Assembly (NCBI GenBank): GCA_963830455.1
Contig: CAWHMT010000007.1
Coordinates: 186,001 to 250,000 of the forward strand
Origin: 20CM-2-65-7 sp963830455
GTDB taxonomy: Bacteria; Gemmatimonadota; Gemmatimonadetes; Gemmatimonadales; GWC2-71-9
Direction of reading: 5' to 3'
DNA: 64,000 bases
Positions 35,950 to 44,825 of the stretch are shown here, piece after piece. Within the stretch, counting starts at the first letter, position 1; each line of letters starts with the position of its first letter. Below the pieces are notes generated by a model that saw only the letters and a program-made list of their open reading frames with translations, had not been told where the DNA came from and did not search any database. The translations under genes and the position numbers were made by a program.

Positions 35950-37605
35950 TCAGCGCTTGATGCGAGACCCTTTTTCTTCGACGGTAAACACCCAGGTCGC
36001 GAACCGCGCCGGCTCGATCGTCTCCTCGGGATCGATCGCATTCCAGTCGAGATCGCTCCCGGAGCTCTGTGGTCCGGCGGCGCGCTGCTGCGCTTCCCGT
36101 ACCATGGCCGACGCGCGCTTGACCCACACGCCGAACTGCTCCGGGCGCAGATCGATCCAGCCTCGCGGCGCCGCGTCGAGGGGATCGCCGTTCGGTTCCG
36201 GCGGCACGACCACGCTGCTCCCGCGATACACGTGCTTGCCGTCCGGCGCGATGATCGGCAATCCCACCGAGATAATGTGCTGGCGCAGCGGCCCGTCGTC
36301 CTTCAGCAGCCGTTGGATGGCGCTCGCCAACTCGGCCGGTTGACTCTCGGCGAGTGCGCGCACGCTGCTGCGCACCCGGCCACACAGATAGGCTTCGTAC
36401 AGCAGCTTGGTCAGGCGGGGCGGCCCGAGCATCTCGTAGGCAACACCACGCTGGTTGTGCCGCTGCTCCAAGGCCCTGAGTCTGCCCACCGCGTTGCGGC
36501 GCAGCATGCCCGCGCGGTAGGTCGGTCCCGCGGTGGACGCGTCGAGTGCGGCGATGATATCCTTGCCCGTCGGCCGGCCCTGCAGCTCCATGATGACGTA
36601 ATCGGCGACTTCTTCCGGCGTGATGAACTCCAGCTGGCCGAGCGCGGTGACGGTTTCGAACTCGTCGCGCGCGAACAGGCCGTTTTCGCCGACGTCGATG
36701 TACACGCCGGCCAACGGCTTCCCGAGCTCGCGCCACGGCCGCGCTCCCTCCGCGAAGGCGTCGGCCAGCGGCACGGGCGCTTCGCAGTCCACCAGCGGGA
36801 TCGGCTTGCCTTTGCGGCGCACGGGTCCGTAGGCCACCTCGCGCCAGGCGATCGTCGCGGTCGGCTTGATCTCCACCGTGATGGGGGCGTCGGGAGTCCG
36901 GCCGAGCAGGAACAGCAGCATCGAATGGGCTCCCGCCACCGCGGATTTCGTGAGCAGCGTCGGGCTGGGACGCTCTTCCGAGTGCGTGTACGGAATATTG
37001 AATCCCATCCCGCCGGTACCGCTGGTTCCGATCTTGACGTATGCCTGGGTCCCCGCGCGCCGCAGCGCTTCGGTCATGATCTGCGCGTGCCGAATCAGCT
37101 GCAGCATCGGCAGCCGCAGGACATGTTGTTCGATCGTGGCGCGGTCCACGCCGCCGTCCTTGGCGCGATCGAGCAACGCGCGCGTATTTCGAAAAATGTC
37201 CTGATACGCGAACGCGGTCGCGGTATTGATACTGTCCACGACCGCGTCGGGCTTGTAGCGCACCAGCAGTCGCACGAGCAAGCTGCGCGCGAGCGTCTGC
37301 TCCGTGAGATCGCCCAGCAGGTCATCGATGACGAGCGCGCGGTGCTCCGGACTCGCCAGCACGGCGGCGAGATCGAGCCGCGCGACCGGCGCGGGCATGA
37401 AGACGTTCCCCCATTCGACGTCGATCGTCGTCGCGCCGCGGTACGGCTCGAGCGCGCGCGCCGCGGCCCGCACTTCGTCCTCGTACAGCGCCACAAGCAC
37501 GAGGCGGCGCGGCGGCGGGGTCGCGGCCAGGACGCGACGCGCGACGGCGTGGCCCACGAGGCCACTGCCGCCAAGCAGCAGGACCGTCCGGTCAGCGAGT
37601 TCCAT
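35950..37605 (-). CDS. NAD(P)-binding Rossmann protein of unknown function
   Basis: A 551-residue protein starting MELADRTVLLLGGSGLVGHAVARRVL, a Rossmann fold with the dinucleotide loop GGSGLVG at 12-18 as in extended SDR/epimerases. No Tyr-Lys catalytic pair is obvious. Further stretches look conserved: YKPDAVVDSINTATAFAYQD, YVKIGTSGTGGMGFNIPYTHSEERPSP, GVYIDVGENGLFARDEFETVTALGQLEFITPEEVADYV. The last 150 residues form a separate helical domain. It lies 2 bases upstream of the HEAT gene and overlaps the rluB stop by 14 bases. I cannot name a substrate. Confidence 0.78.
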   Translation of the reverse strand: MELADRTVLLLGGSGLVGHAVARRVLAATPPPRRLVLVALYEDEVRAAARALEPYRGATTIDVEWGNVFMPAPVARLDLAAVLASPEHRALVIDDLLGDLTEQTLARSLLVRLLVRYKPDAVVDSINTATAFAYQDIFRNTRALLDRAKDGGVDRATIEQHVLRLPMLQLIRHAQIMTEALRRAGTQAYVKIGTSGTGGMGFNIPYTHSEERPSPTLLTKSAVAGAHSMLLFLLGRTPDAPITVEIKPTATIAWREVAYGPVRRKGKPIPLVDCEAPVPLADAFAEGARPWRELGKPLAGVYIDVGENGLFARDEFETVTALGQLEFITPEEVADYVIMELQGRPTGKDIIAALDASTAGPTYRAGMLRRNAVGRLRALEQRHNQRGVAYEMLGPPRLTKLLYEAYLCGRVRSSVRALAESQPAELASAIQRLLKDDGPLRQHIISVGLPIIAPDGKHVYRGSSVVVPPEPNGDPLDAAPRGWIDLRPEQFGVWVKRASAMVREAQQRAAGPQSSGSDLDWNAIDPEETIEPARFATWVFTVEEKGSRIKR

Positions 37606-38311
37606 GCAGCCGCTCGATCGCTCCGATCTCCACTTTGGTGAGCTCGCGCCACTTGCCTTCGGCCAGCTTCCCCAGCCGTACCGGCCCGTACGACACGCGG
37701 TGCAGCCATTCGACTTTGAGACCGAGGGCTTCGGCCATGCGCCGCACGATGCGCTGGCGGCCTTCGGCAAGGGTCAACTCGATTTCGATCGACTTGCGCG
37801 CGGGCCGCACGCGCGCTTCCACGACACGCACGGCGCGGCCGTCGATCACGATCGGGCGTCCGAGCGCCGTGCGGATCGCGGCCGCGTCGGCGCCATGCAC
37901 GCCGAGCCAATACGTCCGCGGCACTTCGTAGCGCGGATGCATGAGTCGGTGCGCCGCCGCGCCGTCCGTCGTGAGCAACAGCAGGCCCGACGTCATGACG
38001 TCCAGGCGTCCAACGTACGTGAGACCGGGGACCTTGGGGAGAAGGCCGAACACGGTGCGCCGCCCTTCCGGATCGGAGCGGCTCACCACGTAGCCGAGCG
38101 GCTTATTGAGCGCGATCCAGGTGGTGCGCGTCGCCCCGCGCACGCCGCGCCCGTCGACCGTGATCTTCTGAGAGTCGGGATCGACGCTCGACCCGATCGT
38201 GGCGACCTGGCCGTCCACGCGCACGCGCCCCGCGCGGATCAAATCCTCCGCCTTGCGGCGCGACGTCACGCCCGCGCGCGCCAGGGCGCGCTGCAGGCGC
38301 ATCAGCGTCAT
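37592..38311 (-). CDS. rluB: RluB/RsuA-family pseudouridine synthase
   Basis: A 239-residue rRNA modification enzyme. The N-terminal S4 domain (MRLQRALARAGVTSRRKAEDLIRAGRVRVDGQVA) binds RNA. The catalytic motif is VGRLDVMTSGLLLLTTDG with its Asp, followed by RTYWLGVHG and EGRQRIVRRMAEALGLKVEWLHRVSYGPV. It may make one pseudouridine in 23S rRNA (RluB) or 16S rRNA (RsuA); the position next to scpB favours RluB. The annotated start is the ATG at 38311 (MTLMRLQRALA), which overlaps scpB by 4 bases; the ATG at 38302 is equally plausible. Confidence 0.9.
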   Translation of the reverse strand: MTLMRLQRALARAGVTSRRKAEDLIRAGRVRVDGQVATIGSSVDPDSQKITVDGRGVRGATRTTWIALNKPLGYVVSRSDPEGRRTVFGLLPKVPGLTYVGRLDVMTSGLLLLTTDGAAAHRLMHPRYEVPRTYWLGVHGADAAAIRTALGRPIVIDGRAVRVVEARVRPARKSIEIELTLAEGRQRIVRRMAEALGLKVEWLHRVSYGPVRLGKLAEGKWRELTKVEIGAIERLHGTR

Positions 38312-38856
38312 TCTTCGTCTTCGACGGGGGTGGGGCGGCGGAGCGCCACCGACAGCTCCTCGAGCCGCGGCAGGTCCTCCAGGTCCTTCAATCCGAGAAT
38401 CTCGAGAAAGGACGGCGTGGTGCCGTACAGCAGCGGGCGGCCCAGCCCCTCGCCGCGCGTGACGACTTCGATGAGCCCGCGCTCGACCAGCTTGTCCAGC
38501 ACGGCGCCGGAATCGACGCCCCGGATCTCGTCAACCTCGAGGCGCCCCACCGGCTGGCGATAGGCGATGATCGCGAGCGTTTCGAGCGCGGCCGGCGACA
38601 GCCGGCGCGGGCGCAGCGCGAACTGCGCGCGCTCGATCGTCTCGGCGTACTCGCGGCGGGTGAGGAACTGCCAGCCCTCGGCGATCTCGACGAGCTCGAC
38701 GCCGTGCTCGTCGCCATAGGCCGAGCGAAGGGCGGCAAGGGCGGCACGGACGGCATGTTCATCCGCGGTCGGATCCAATGACGCGAGTTCCTCGAGCGTC
38801 AGCGGGCGCGATGCGGCGAACAGCGCCGCTTCAAGCAGCTTCGCGAGGGGTTCCAC
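38308..38856 (-). CDS. scpB: Segregation and condensation protein B
   Basis: A 182-residue winged-helix protein that, with ScpA, forms the non-SMC part of condensin. Signature stretches are LLEAALFAASRPLTLEELASL, VELVEIAEGWQFLTRREYAETIERA, LSPAALETLAIIAYRQPVGRLEVDEIRGVDS and GRPLLYGTTPSFLEILGL. It overlaps scpA by 26 bases and rluB by 4, the usual scpA-scpB-rluB order. Confidence 0.95.
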   Translation of the reverse strand: MEPLAKLLEAALFAASRPLTLEELASLDPTADEHAVRAALAALRSAYGDEHGVELVEIAEGWQFLTRREYAETIERAQFALRPRRLSPAALETLAIIAYRQPVGRLEVDEIRGVDSGAVLDKLVERGLIEVVTRGEGLGRPLLYGTTPSFLEILGLKDLEDLPRLEELSVALRRPTPVEDEE

Positions 38857-39568
38857 GCGTGATGACCATGGGGCCGAACGGCTCGGGCTGCGACAGGGTG
38901 AGCGAGCTGCGCTTGGCGAGCTCGAGCAGCGCGATGAAGGTGGACAGGACGTCTACAATCGTGGCCTGCTGCCCGACGATGTCCAGCCACCCGAACTCCT
39001 CCCGCTCGGCCAGCAGCGCCGTGATGCGGGCGGTCGCGCCCTCGACGTCGAGCGGGCGTGGCACGACGCGGTGCAGCATCGGCTCGGGAATCAGCGCGAT
39101 CACGCGCTCGGCGGCACCGAGCAGGTCGTTGAGGTCGATCTGCAGCGGCGCGCTGGGCGCGTCGGGCGCCGGCGCCTCGTAGCCCCGGCCGAAGCGCTCG
39201 GCCCGCACGTCGGCGGCGCGACCCAGCCAGTCCACCAGCTCCCGGATCTGCTGGTACTCGAGCAGCCGGCGCACCAGCTCCGCGCGTGGGTCCTCCCACT
39301 CGTCGTCCCCCAGGCGCCGCGGCAACAGCATCTGCGCCTTGATGCGCAGCAGCCGAGCGGCCATTTCGAGATAGTCGGCGGCCTGATTGAGCCCCAGCTC
39401 GTTGATCACCGAGAGGAACTGATCCGCGATCTTGGCGATCGGGAGATCGGTGATGTCGACTTCATCCTCGCGAATCAAATGCAGAAGCAGATCGAGCGGG
39501 CCGGAAAACTTCTCCAGCTCGACCACAAAGCCGCTGTTGCCGGGATCGCGCGTGATCGGGCTGGTCAT
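38831..39568 (-). CDS. scpA: Segregation and condensation protein A
   Basis: The kleisin subunit of the SMC-ScpAB condensin, 245 residues. FVVELEKFSGPLDLLLHLIREDEVDITDLPIAKIADQFLS is the conserved N-terminal part that binds SMC; YLEMAARLLRIKAQMLLPR and the C-terminal winged helix (FGWLDIVGQQATIVDVLSTFIALLELAKR) follow. The ATG at 39568 overlaps the protease stop by 4 bases. Confidence 0.95.
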   Translation of the reverse strand: MTSPITRDPGNSGFVVELEKFSGPLDLLLHLIREDEVDITDLPIAKIADQFLSVINELGLNQAADYLEMAARLLRIKAQMLLPRRLGDDEWEDPRAELVRRLLEYQQIRELVDWLGRAADVRAERFGRGYEAPAPDAPSAPLQIDLNDLLGAAERVIALIPEPMLHRVVPRPLDVEGATARITALLAEREEFGWLDIVGQQATIVDVLSTFIALLELAKRSSLTLSQPEPFGPMVITRGTPREAA

Positions 39569-40329
39569 GAAGGGATTCCGTTCGGCAGCGCGAGCGGGTA
39601 CACCATGCCCAGGGCGATCGTCAGCAGCTGGATTGCCGGCCAGAGGAAGAATTGGATGACGCCCGGGAGCATGAAGCTGACCAGCATGATGGGGAGAAAG
39701 CCGAACCGCTGCAGCTGGCGGTACTGCATGCCGGCCCCGGGCGGCAGCAAATGATAGAAAACGTGGCTGCCATCCAGCGGCGGGATCGGGATCAGATTGA
39801 AGAACGCCAGGACGAGATTGAGCCACATCCCGTAGAACATCATCCGCTGCAAGATCTCGAGCGTTGGCGCCAGTGCGGGCAGCGCCTGAGCCAACATGCC
39901 GACGATGACGAACAGGCCTGTCGAGATCACGAACAGGATCAGATTGACCACGATGCCGGCCAGGGAGACGATGATGTCGCCCTTCACGTAGTGACGGTAA
40001 TTCCTCGGATTCACCGGCACCGGCTTCGCGCCGCCGAACGTGTATCTCCCACCCGAGCCAAACCACAGCATGATCGGGAGGAGGATCGTCATGAATGGAT
40101 CGATGTGCTTGATCGGATTGAGCGTCAGCCGCCCGAGCATGTAGGCGGTGTTGTCACCCTGCCGGTAAGCGGCCTCGGCGTGGGCATACTCGTGGGCCAC
40201 CATCGAGAACAGCAAAACCGGAGCCCAAACGAAGAACTCGAACGAGATGGCGTTTGCTCTGGGTAGGTGACGGCAAAAGATATGTATACTCTTGACCCCA
40301 CGCAACTTACCGTCTAGTTTCCGCGCCAT
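39565..40329 (-). CDS. Site-2 protease family (M50) membrane metalloprotease
   Basis: An intramembrane zinc metalloprotease with HEYAH as the zinc site near the N-terminus and the second zinc-binding motif in NLIPIPPLDGSHVFYHLLPP; about six membrane segments. Related short M50 proteins often start only a few residues before the zinc helix. Here the only in-frame ATG (40329) lies head to head on the rpsT start codon, and the conserved part begins near FEFFVWAPVLLFSMVAHEYAHA. A minus-strand promoter at 40277-40305 would begin transcription after this ATG, so the true start is uncertain and may be non-canonical. Confidence 0.82.
   Translation of the reverse strand: MARKLDGKLRGVKSIHIFCRHLPRANAISFEFFVWAPVLLFSMVAHEYAHAEAAYRQGDNTAYMLGRLTLNPIKHIDPFMTILLPIMLWFGSGGRYTFGGAKPVPVNPRNYRHYVKGDIIVSLAGIVVNLILFVISTGLFVIVGMLAQALPALAPTLEILQRMMFYGMWLNLVLAFFNLIPIPPLDGSHVFYHLLPPGAGMQYRQLQRFGFLPIMLVSFMLPGVIQFFLWPAIQLLTIALGMVYPLALPNGIPS
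40277..40305 (-). promoter_or_regulatory. Possible promoter for the site-2 protease / scpAB operon
   Basis: On the minus strand TTGCGT (40305-40300), a 17-base spacer and TATCTT (40282-40277). It overlaps the rpsT promoter region, so the two divergent promoters share about 30 bases. Confidence 0.4.
40292..40320 (+). promoter_or_regulatory. Possible promoter for rpsT
   Basis: TTGACC (40292-40297), 17 bases, TAGTTT (40315-40320). The predicted start of transcription falls at or next to the rpsT ATG (40328), so the message would be leaderless. A TATACT at 40285-40290 is an alternative -10 box, but it has no good -35 box. Confidence 0.4.
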
Positions 40330-40591
40330 GCCGAAGATCAAGTCCGCCAAGAAAGCGATGCGTCAGGCCCGCTCGCGCACCGTCCGCAACAAAGCCCAAC
40401 GCTCATCACTGCGCACCGCACTGAAGCACGTGCGCGCCGCCGCGACCGCCGACGCCGCGGCCGCCGCGTATGCGCTCGCCGCTCGTGTTCTCGACCAGGC
40501 GGCGCGCAAGGGGCTCATCCACAAGAACAACGCCGCCCGGCAGAAATCGCGCCTGGCGGCATTGGTGAAACGGCTCAAAGAAAAAGCGTAG
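40328..40591 (+). CDS. rpsT: Ribosomal protein bS20
   Basis: An 87-residue, Lys/Arg/Ala-rich helical protein of the 30S subunit (MPKIKSAKKAMRQARSRTVRNKAQRSSLRTALK ... KGLIHKNNAARQKSRLAALVKRLK), binding 16S rRNA. The pattern KSAKKR-like start and IHKNxAARxKSRL near the end are diagnostic. It is a single plus-strand gene between two minus-strand operons; its stop is one base from the stop of the convergent zinc-ribbon gene. Confidence 0.96.
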   Translation: MPKIKSAKKAMRQARSRTVRNKAQRSSLRTALKHVRAAATADAAAAAYALAARVLDQAARKGLIHKNNAARQKSRLAALVKRLKEKA

Positions 40592-40592
40592 C

Positions 40593-41356
40593 CTACATCG
40601 CCGCCAATTCGGCCCCGCAGTTTTCGCAGTACCACTCCGTCGCCTGATTCATCGTTCCGCAATCGCGGCACTTGAGCGTCTTTTCGGGCTCGGCGTTGGC
40701 ATCCGCCGGCGCGTCCAGCGTCGCGTTATCGTCGATCTGATACTGCGCGCCGCTCGCGCGGCGCGGCGACGGAACGCTCTTCTCGTCATCCGTCACCGAC
40801 TTCAGGAACGCCAGCTCGTCCATCGGCGTCTTGCGCTTTTCGGGCGGGGCGGGGGCGGGGGCGGCGACGGCGGCGAGTTGGCGGGGGGCACGGCAGCGGC
40901 GCGCGCCGCGGCACCCGGTTTTGACCACACGAGCGTGTCCAACTCCTCGAGGCGCGTGATGTCCCGCTCCACGTCCATCAGCTCGTCGCGGACGGCGCCG
41001 AGATCCGCCAGCGCATCCTTGTGGACCTGGGCCCACTGCCCTTCATCATACTCGCCGACTTCATGGCGCAGCTCGGTCTCGGCCAGCCGTTCGGCGGCGC
41101 CTTTCTCTTTCTTTTGGAGCTCGAGCAGGGTTTCCTTGCGCTGCGCGATCAACTGGCGTGCCGCGTCCGCGTGCGCCTTCAGCTCTTCGGTGACAGCCTT
41201 GAGACGGGCCTCGTAGTCGGCGCGCACGCGCGTGCGCACGTGCTCGGGCGCCGAGTCCGGGGTCGACTTGATGCGCGCGAGCCACGCCTCGTACTGGCGA
41301 CGCTCTTCGAGCAACCGCTGGATCGCGGCCGCGCTCTTCGAGGGGTTCTTAGCCAT
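40593..41356 (-). CDS. Coiled-coil zinc-ribbon protein (frameshifted)
   Basis: From ATG 41356: MAKNPSKSAAAIQRLLEERRQYEAWLARI, then a long coiled coil to about residue 140 (KEKGAAERLAETELRHEVGEYDEGQWAQVHKDALADL), a Pro-rich linker and a C-terminal zinc ribbon (LKCRDCGTMNQATEWYCENCGAEL, four Cys). The coil and the ribbon are in different frames; the shift lies in the G/C-rich linker at about 40838-40870, most likely a base-count error. Such proteins are of unknown function. It ends next to rpsT and overlaps the aldolase gene by 8 bases. Confidence 0.72.
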
Positions 41357-41942
41357 CGAGCCCCCCCCCCAACGGCCGCGGCCGCCCGATCGCGCGGGCC
41401 GCAAGGATGATTTTTGCGCAGTGCTCCAGACTTTCCATCCGGATCCAGGCCTCGTCGAGTGTGCGACCCATCGTCACCGCCCCGTGATTCGCGAGGAGGA
41501 GCGCGTTGTGACCGTCGAGGTACGGAACGACGCGATCTCCCAACTCGGGGGTCCCAGACCTGCCGAACGGCACCAGCGGCACGGGCCCAACCACGAAGAT
41601 AAGCTCCGGCAACAAATTGCCCGGAATCGTCTCCCCCGCAACGGCGAAACCCGTCGCGGTGACCGGATGCGCGTGCACGACCGCGTGCACATCGGGCCGG
41701 TGACGCAGGATGCGCAAGTGTAAGTCCAACTCGCTGGTAGGCTTGCGGGAGCCACGCTGGTGGCTACGCCCCGTCAGATCGACTTCGACCATGTCCCGCG
41801 CGGTGACCAGCGCTTTGATGGAGCCCGTCGGCGTGACGAGGACGCGTTCCTTGGCGATACGGACGGACAGGTTGCCATCCCGTCCGGCGATCAATCCGCT
41901 TGCCGCGAGCTGGCGGCAACACAGCGCCATGCGCCGCGCCAC
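41349..41942 (-). CDS. Class II aldolase/adducin-family protein
   Basis: A 197-residue zinc enzyme of the family that includes L-fuculose-1-phosphate aldolase, ribulose-5-phosphate 4-epimerase and methylthioribulose-1-phosphate dehydratase. Visible are GLIAGRDGNLSVRIAKERVLVTPTG, the metal-binding VHAVVHAHPVTATGFA, and ALLLANHGAVTMGRTLDEAW. The substrate cannot be told. The GTG at 41942 was chosen; an ATG at 41930 is possible. It follows pyrC within 11 bases, so it is probably in the pyrimidine operon transcript. Confidence 0.82.
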   Translation of the reverse strand: MARRMALCCRQLAASGLIAGRDGNLSVRIAKERVLVTPTGSIKALVTARDMVEVDLTGRSHQRGSRKPTSELDLHLRILRHRPDVHAVVHAHPVTATGFAVAGETIPGNLLPELIFVVGPVPLVPFGRSGTPELGDRVVPYLDGHNALLLANHGAVTMGRTLDEAWIRMESLEHCAKIILAARAIGRPRPLGGGLDG

Positions 41943-41953
41943 CGCGCCCCGGT

Positions 41954-43261
41954 TCAGCGCGCGGCCCCCCCACCCCCCGGCTGCTCGTGAACGATCGTCC
42001 CCGCGACGATGGTGAGGACGGCGCGGCCCGTCAGGGCGCGCTCGGCAAACGGCGTGTTGCGGCTCTTCGACTGGAATGCCTCGGGGTCCACCGACCAGTG
42101 CAGCGCGGGATCGAGCACCGCCACATCGGCCACGGCGCCCGGGGCGAGCGTGCCGCCGGCCAGATGAAAGACGCGCGCCGGCTCCGTGCTCATGCGGCGG
42201 ATCAGCTCCGGCAGCGTGAACAGGCCGCCACACACCAGCTCGGTGTGCGCGACCGCGAACGCGGTCTCGAGCCCGACCACGCCAAAGGGGGCGTCGTCGA
42301 AGGCCGCCTCTTTCTCATCGTACGCGTGCGGCGCGTGATCCGAGGCGATGCAGTCGATCACGCCGTCCTTGAGCGCGCCCCGGAGCGTCGCGACGTCGGC
42401 GGCCTCGCGCAGCGGCGGATTCATTTTGGCGTGCGTGTCGTATTCCTCACAGGCGTAGTCGGTGAGGGTGAGGTGGTGCGGCGTCACTTCGGCGGTCACG
42501 CGGATGCCGCGCTCCTTGGCCTCGCGGATAATCGCTACCGAGCCGCGGGCCGACATATGACAGAGGTGCACATGCCCGCGGGTCAGCTCGGCGAGCAGCA
42601 CGTCGCGCGCGACCATGATCTCCTCGGCGGCGGACGGAATCCCTTTCAGGCCCAGTCGCGTGGCGACCAGCCCCTCGTGCATGACCCCGCCGGCCGCCAG
42701 CGTCGGGTCTTCGCAATGGTCGGCCACCGGAATGTTGAACGTGCGCGCGTATTCGAGCGCGGTGCGCATCAGGTGACTCGAGGCCACGGGCTTGCCGTCG
42801 TCCGATACCGCGACCGCGCCCGCGCCCACCATTTCCCCGAATTCGGCGAGCCGCTCGCCCTGTTGCCCGATCGACACCGCGCCGATCGGATGGACGCGCG
42901 CGCCGCCCGCGCGCCCTGACTGCCGCACGATGAATCCGACCGCGGCCTGGTTGTCGGTGACGGGGTCGGTGTTCGGCATCGCACAGATCGCCGTGAATCC
43001 ACCGGCGGCGGCCGCGCGCGCGCCGCTGGCAACCGTTTCCTCGTCTTCGTTGCCGGGTTCGCGCAAATGGACGTGCAGATCGATCAGCCCGGGGGCGACG
43101 ATCTTCCCTTTCACATTGCGCACGTCCGCGCCGTCAGGGGCCGACAGCCCACGCCCGACGCCGGCGATCTTCCCGTCCTGGATCAAGAGATCGGCAGGTT
43201 CATCGAGATCTCGGCTGGGATCGATGACACGACCGCCCTGGAGGAGAATCGGACGCGTCAT
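41954..43261 (-). CDS. pyrC: Dihydroorotase
   Basis: Closes carbamoyl-aspartate to dihydroorotate in pyrimidine synthesis. The 435-residue class I form shows the zinc motif GLIDLHVHLREPGNEDEETV, CHMSARGSVAII, EVTPHHLTLTDYACEEYDTHAKMNPPLR and ASDHAPHAYDEKEAAFDDAPFGVVGLETA. It overlaps pyrB by 4 bases. Class I enzymes often need to associate with PyrB for activity, and the two are adjacent here. Confidence 0.96.
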   Translation of the reverse strand: MTRPILLQGGRVIDPSRDLDEPADLLIQDGKIAGVGRGLSAPDGADVRNVKGKIVAPGLIDLHVHLREPGNEDEETVASGARAAAAGGFTAICAMPNTDPVTDNQAAVGFIVRQSGRAGGARVHPIGAVSIGQQGERLAEFGEMVGAGAVAVSDDGKPVASSHLMRTALEYARTFNIPVADHCEDPTLAAGGVMHEGLVATRLGLKGIPSAAEEIMVARDVLLAELTRGHVHLCHMSARGSVAIIREAKERGIRVTAEVTPHHLTLTDYACEEYDTHAKMNPPLREAADVATLRGALKDGVIDCIASDHAPHAYDEKEAAFDDAPFGVVGLETAFAVAHTELVCGGLFTLPELIRRMSTEPARVFHLAGGTLAPGAVADVAVLDPALHWSVDPEAFQSKSRNTPFAERALTGRAVLTIVAGTIVHEQPGGGGAAR

Positions 43262-44232
43262 TCGCTCCCTCCCCCCCCACCCCGCTTCGCGGCATCCGCG
43301 AGCTCGGCGCGACCGCCGGCGAGCAGGTAGAGCACCGCCATGCGCACAGCCACGCCGTTCGTCACCTGGTCGAGGATGATGCTGTGCGGGCCGTCGGCGA
43401 CCCGCGAGTCGATTTCGACGCCGCGATTCATCGGACCCGGATGCATGATCGTGATGTCGCGCGGCGCGCGCTCCAGCCGTTCCGGCGTGACGCCGAAGAC
43501 CCGGTAGTACTCGCGCAGGCTCGGGATGAAGCCGCGCTCCATCCGCTCGAGCTGCAGGCGCAGCACGTTGAGCACGTCGGCCCACTCGATCGCTTCCTCG
43601 ATGCGGGCAAAGACCTTCACGCCCAGGTCTTCGATGCCTCTCGGGAGCAACGTCCAGGGCCCGCACACGGCGACCTCCGCGCCGAGTTTGCTGAGGCCCC
43701 AGATGTTGGAGCGCGCGACGCGCGAGTGCAGCACGTCGCCCACGAGGCAGACCTTGAGCCCAGCGATCTTGCCGTGCTTGTCGCGAATCGTCAGCAGATC
43801 GAGCAGCGCCTGCGTGGGATGCTCGTGTTTGCCGTCGCCGGCATTGATCACGTTGGACGCGATGCGGTTGCCAAGGAACTCCGCCGCGCCCGAAGAGGGG
43901 TGCCGGATCACGACCATGTCGATCCGCATCGCCTCGAGATTCCGGGCCGTGTCGACCAGCGTCTCGCCCTTCGAGACCGACGAGCCCGTCGCGGCGACGT
44001 TGACCGTATCGGCGGACAGACGCTTTTCCGCGAATTCGAACGAGATGCGCGTTCGCGTGGAGGCTTCGAAGAAGAGATTGACGATCGTCTTGCCGCGCAG
44101 CGCCGGCACTTTCTTGATCGGCCGCTCCGAGACTTCCTTGAACGGCTCGGCCGTGTCGAGAATCAGCCGAATCTGCTCCGGCGTCATGTGCTCGAGCCCG
44201 GTGAGGTCCTTGCCCAGGATGGATGAGGTCAT
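43258..44232 (-). CDS. pyrB: Aspartate carbamoyltransferase catalytic subunit
   Basis: Makes carbamoyl-aspartate from carbamoyl phosphate and aspartate. 324 residues: the carbamoyl-phosphate loop NLFFEASTRTRISFE, NAGDGKHEHPTQALLDLLTI, GDVLHSRVARSN, and IMHPGPMNRGVEID with the late catalytic loop. The C-terminal tail is Gly-rich from a C-run near the stop. No pyrI regulatory subunit is seen. 4-base overlaps with pyrR and pyrC. Confidence 0.97.
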   Translation of the reverse strand: MTSSILGKDLTGLEHMTPEQIRLILDTAEPFKEVSERPIKKVPALRGKTIVNLFFEASTRTRISFEFAEKRLSADTVNVAATGSSVSKGETLVDTARNLEAMRIDMVVIRHPSSGAAEFLGNRIASNVINAGDGKHEHPTQALLDLLTIRDKHGKIAGLKVCLVGDVLHSRVARSNIWGLSKLGAEVAVCGPWTLLPRGIEDLGVKVFARIEEAIEWADVLNVLRLQLERMERGFIPSLREYYRVFGVTPERLERAPRDITIMHPGPMNRGVEIDSRVADGPHSIILDQVTNGVAVRMAVLYLLAGGRAELADAAKRGGGGGSE

Positions 44233-44780
44233 CGGACGATGTCCACCTGGTCCCGGCCATCCACCTCGTCGACCTGCACCTCAACCCGGTCGTCGGGGCT
44301 GGTTTTGGCCGCAGTCCCGACCACATCGGCCTGAATCGGGAGCTCCCTGCCCCCGCGATCGACCAGGACGGCCAGCGAAATGCGCTTGGGCCGACCGAAG
44401 TCGGCGAGCTCATCCAGCGCGGCGCGGACCGTGCGGCCGGTATAGAGCACGTCGTCCACGATGACTGCGTGTTTGTCGGTGAGATCGCCCGGCAGGTGCG
44501 TTTCGCCGATCACGGGGTTCGGCCCGACCGTCCCCAGGTCGTCGCGGTACAGGGTGATGTCGAGCGCGCCGCGCGGCACGTCGACGCCCTCCTCCTTCTC
44601 TATGAGCTTGGCGATGCGCTCGGCGAGCTCGACGCCGCGGCGCTGGATGCCGATCAGAATCAGGTCATCGGTCCCCTGGCCGAGCTCGAGGATTGCGACT
44701 GCCATACGCTGCAACGCCCGCGACATCGCGCGGGCGTCAAGGAGAGTGGTGCGTGCTTCTGCTTTTGGAGGCCGAGGCAT
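44229..44780 (-). CDS. pyrR: Pyrimidine operon regulator / uracil phosphoribosyltransferase
   Basis: A 183-residue phosphoribosyltransferase-fold protein with the PRPP loop AVIVDDVLYTGRTVRAAL and the earlier ELGQGTDDLILIGIQRRGVELAERIAKLI. PyrR binds pyr mRNA in response to UMP to attenuate transcription, and has some uracil phosphoribosyltransferase activity. ATG 44780 gives the normal N-terminus (MPRPPKAEARTTLLDARAMSRAL). It is the first gene of pyrR-pyrB-pyrC. No clear PyrR binding loop was identified upstream. Confidence 0.94.
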   Translation of the reverse strand: MPRPPKAEARTTLLDARAMSRALQRMAVAILELGQGTDDLILIGIQRRGVELAERIAKLIEKEEGVDVPRGALDITLYRDDLGTVGPNPVIGETHLPGDLTDKHAVIVDDVLYTGRTVRAALDELADFGRPKRISLAVLVDRGGRELPIQADVVGTAAKTSPDDRVEVQVDEVDGRDQVDIVR

Positions 44781-44825
44781 CTCGAAGCTGAAAGCTAGCC
44801 TGCCGTCAGCGCACGCACAACGCAA

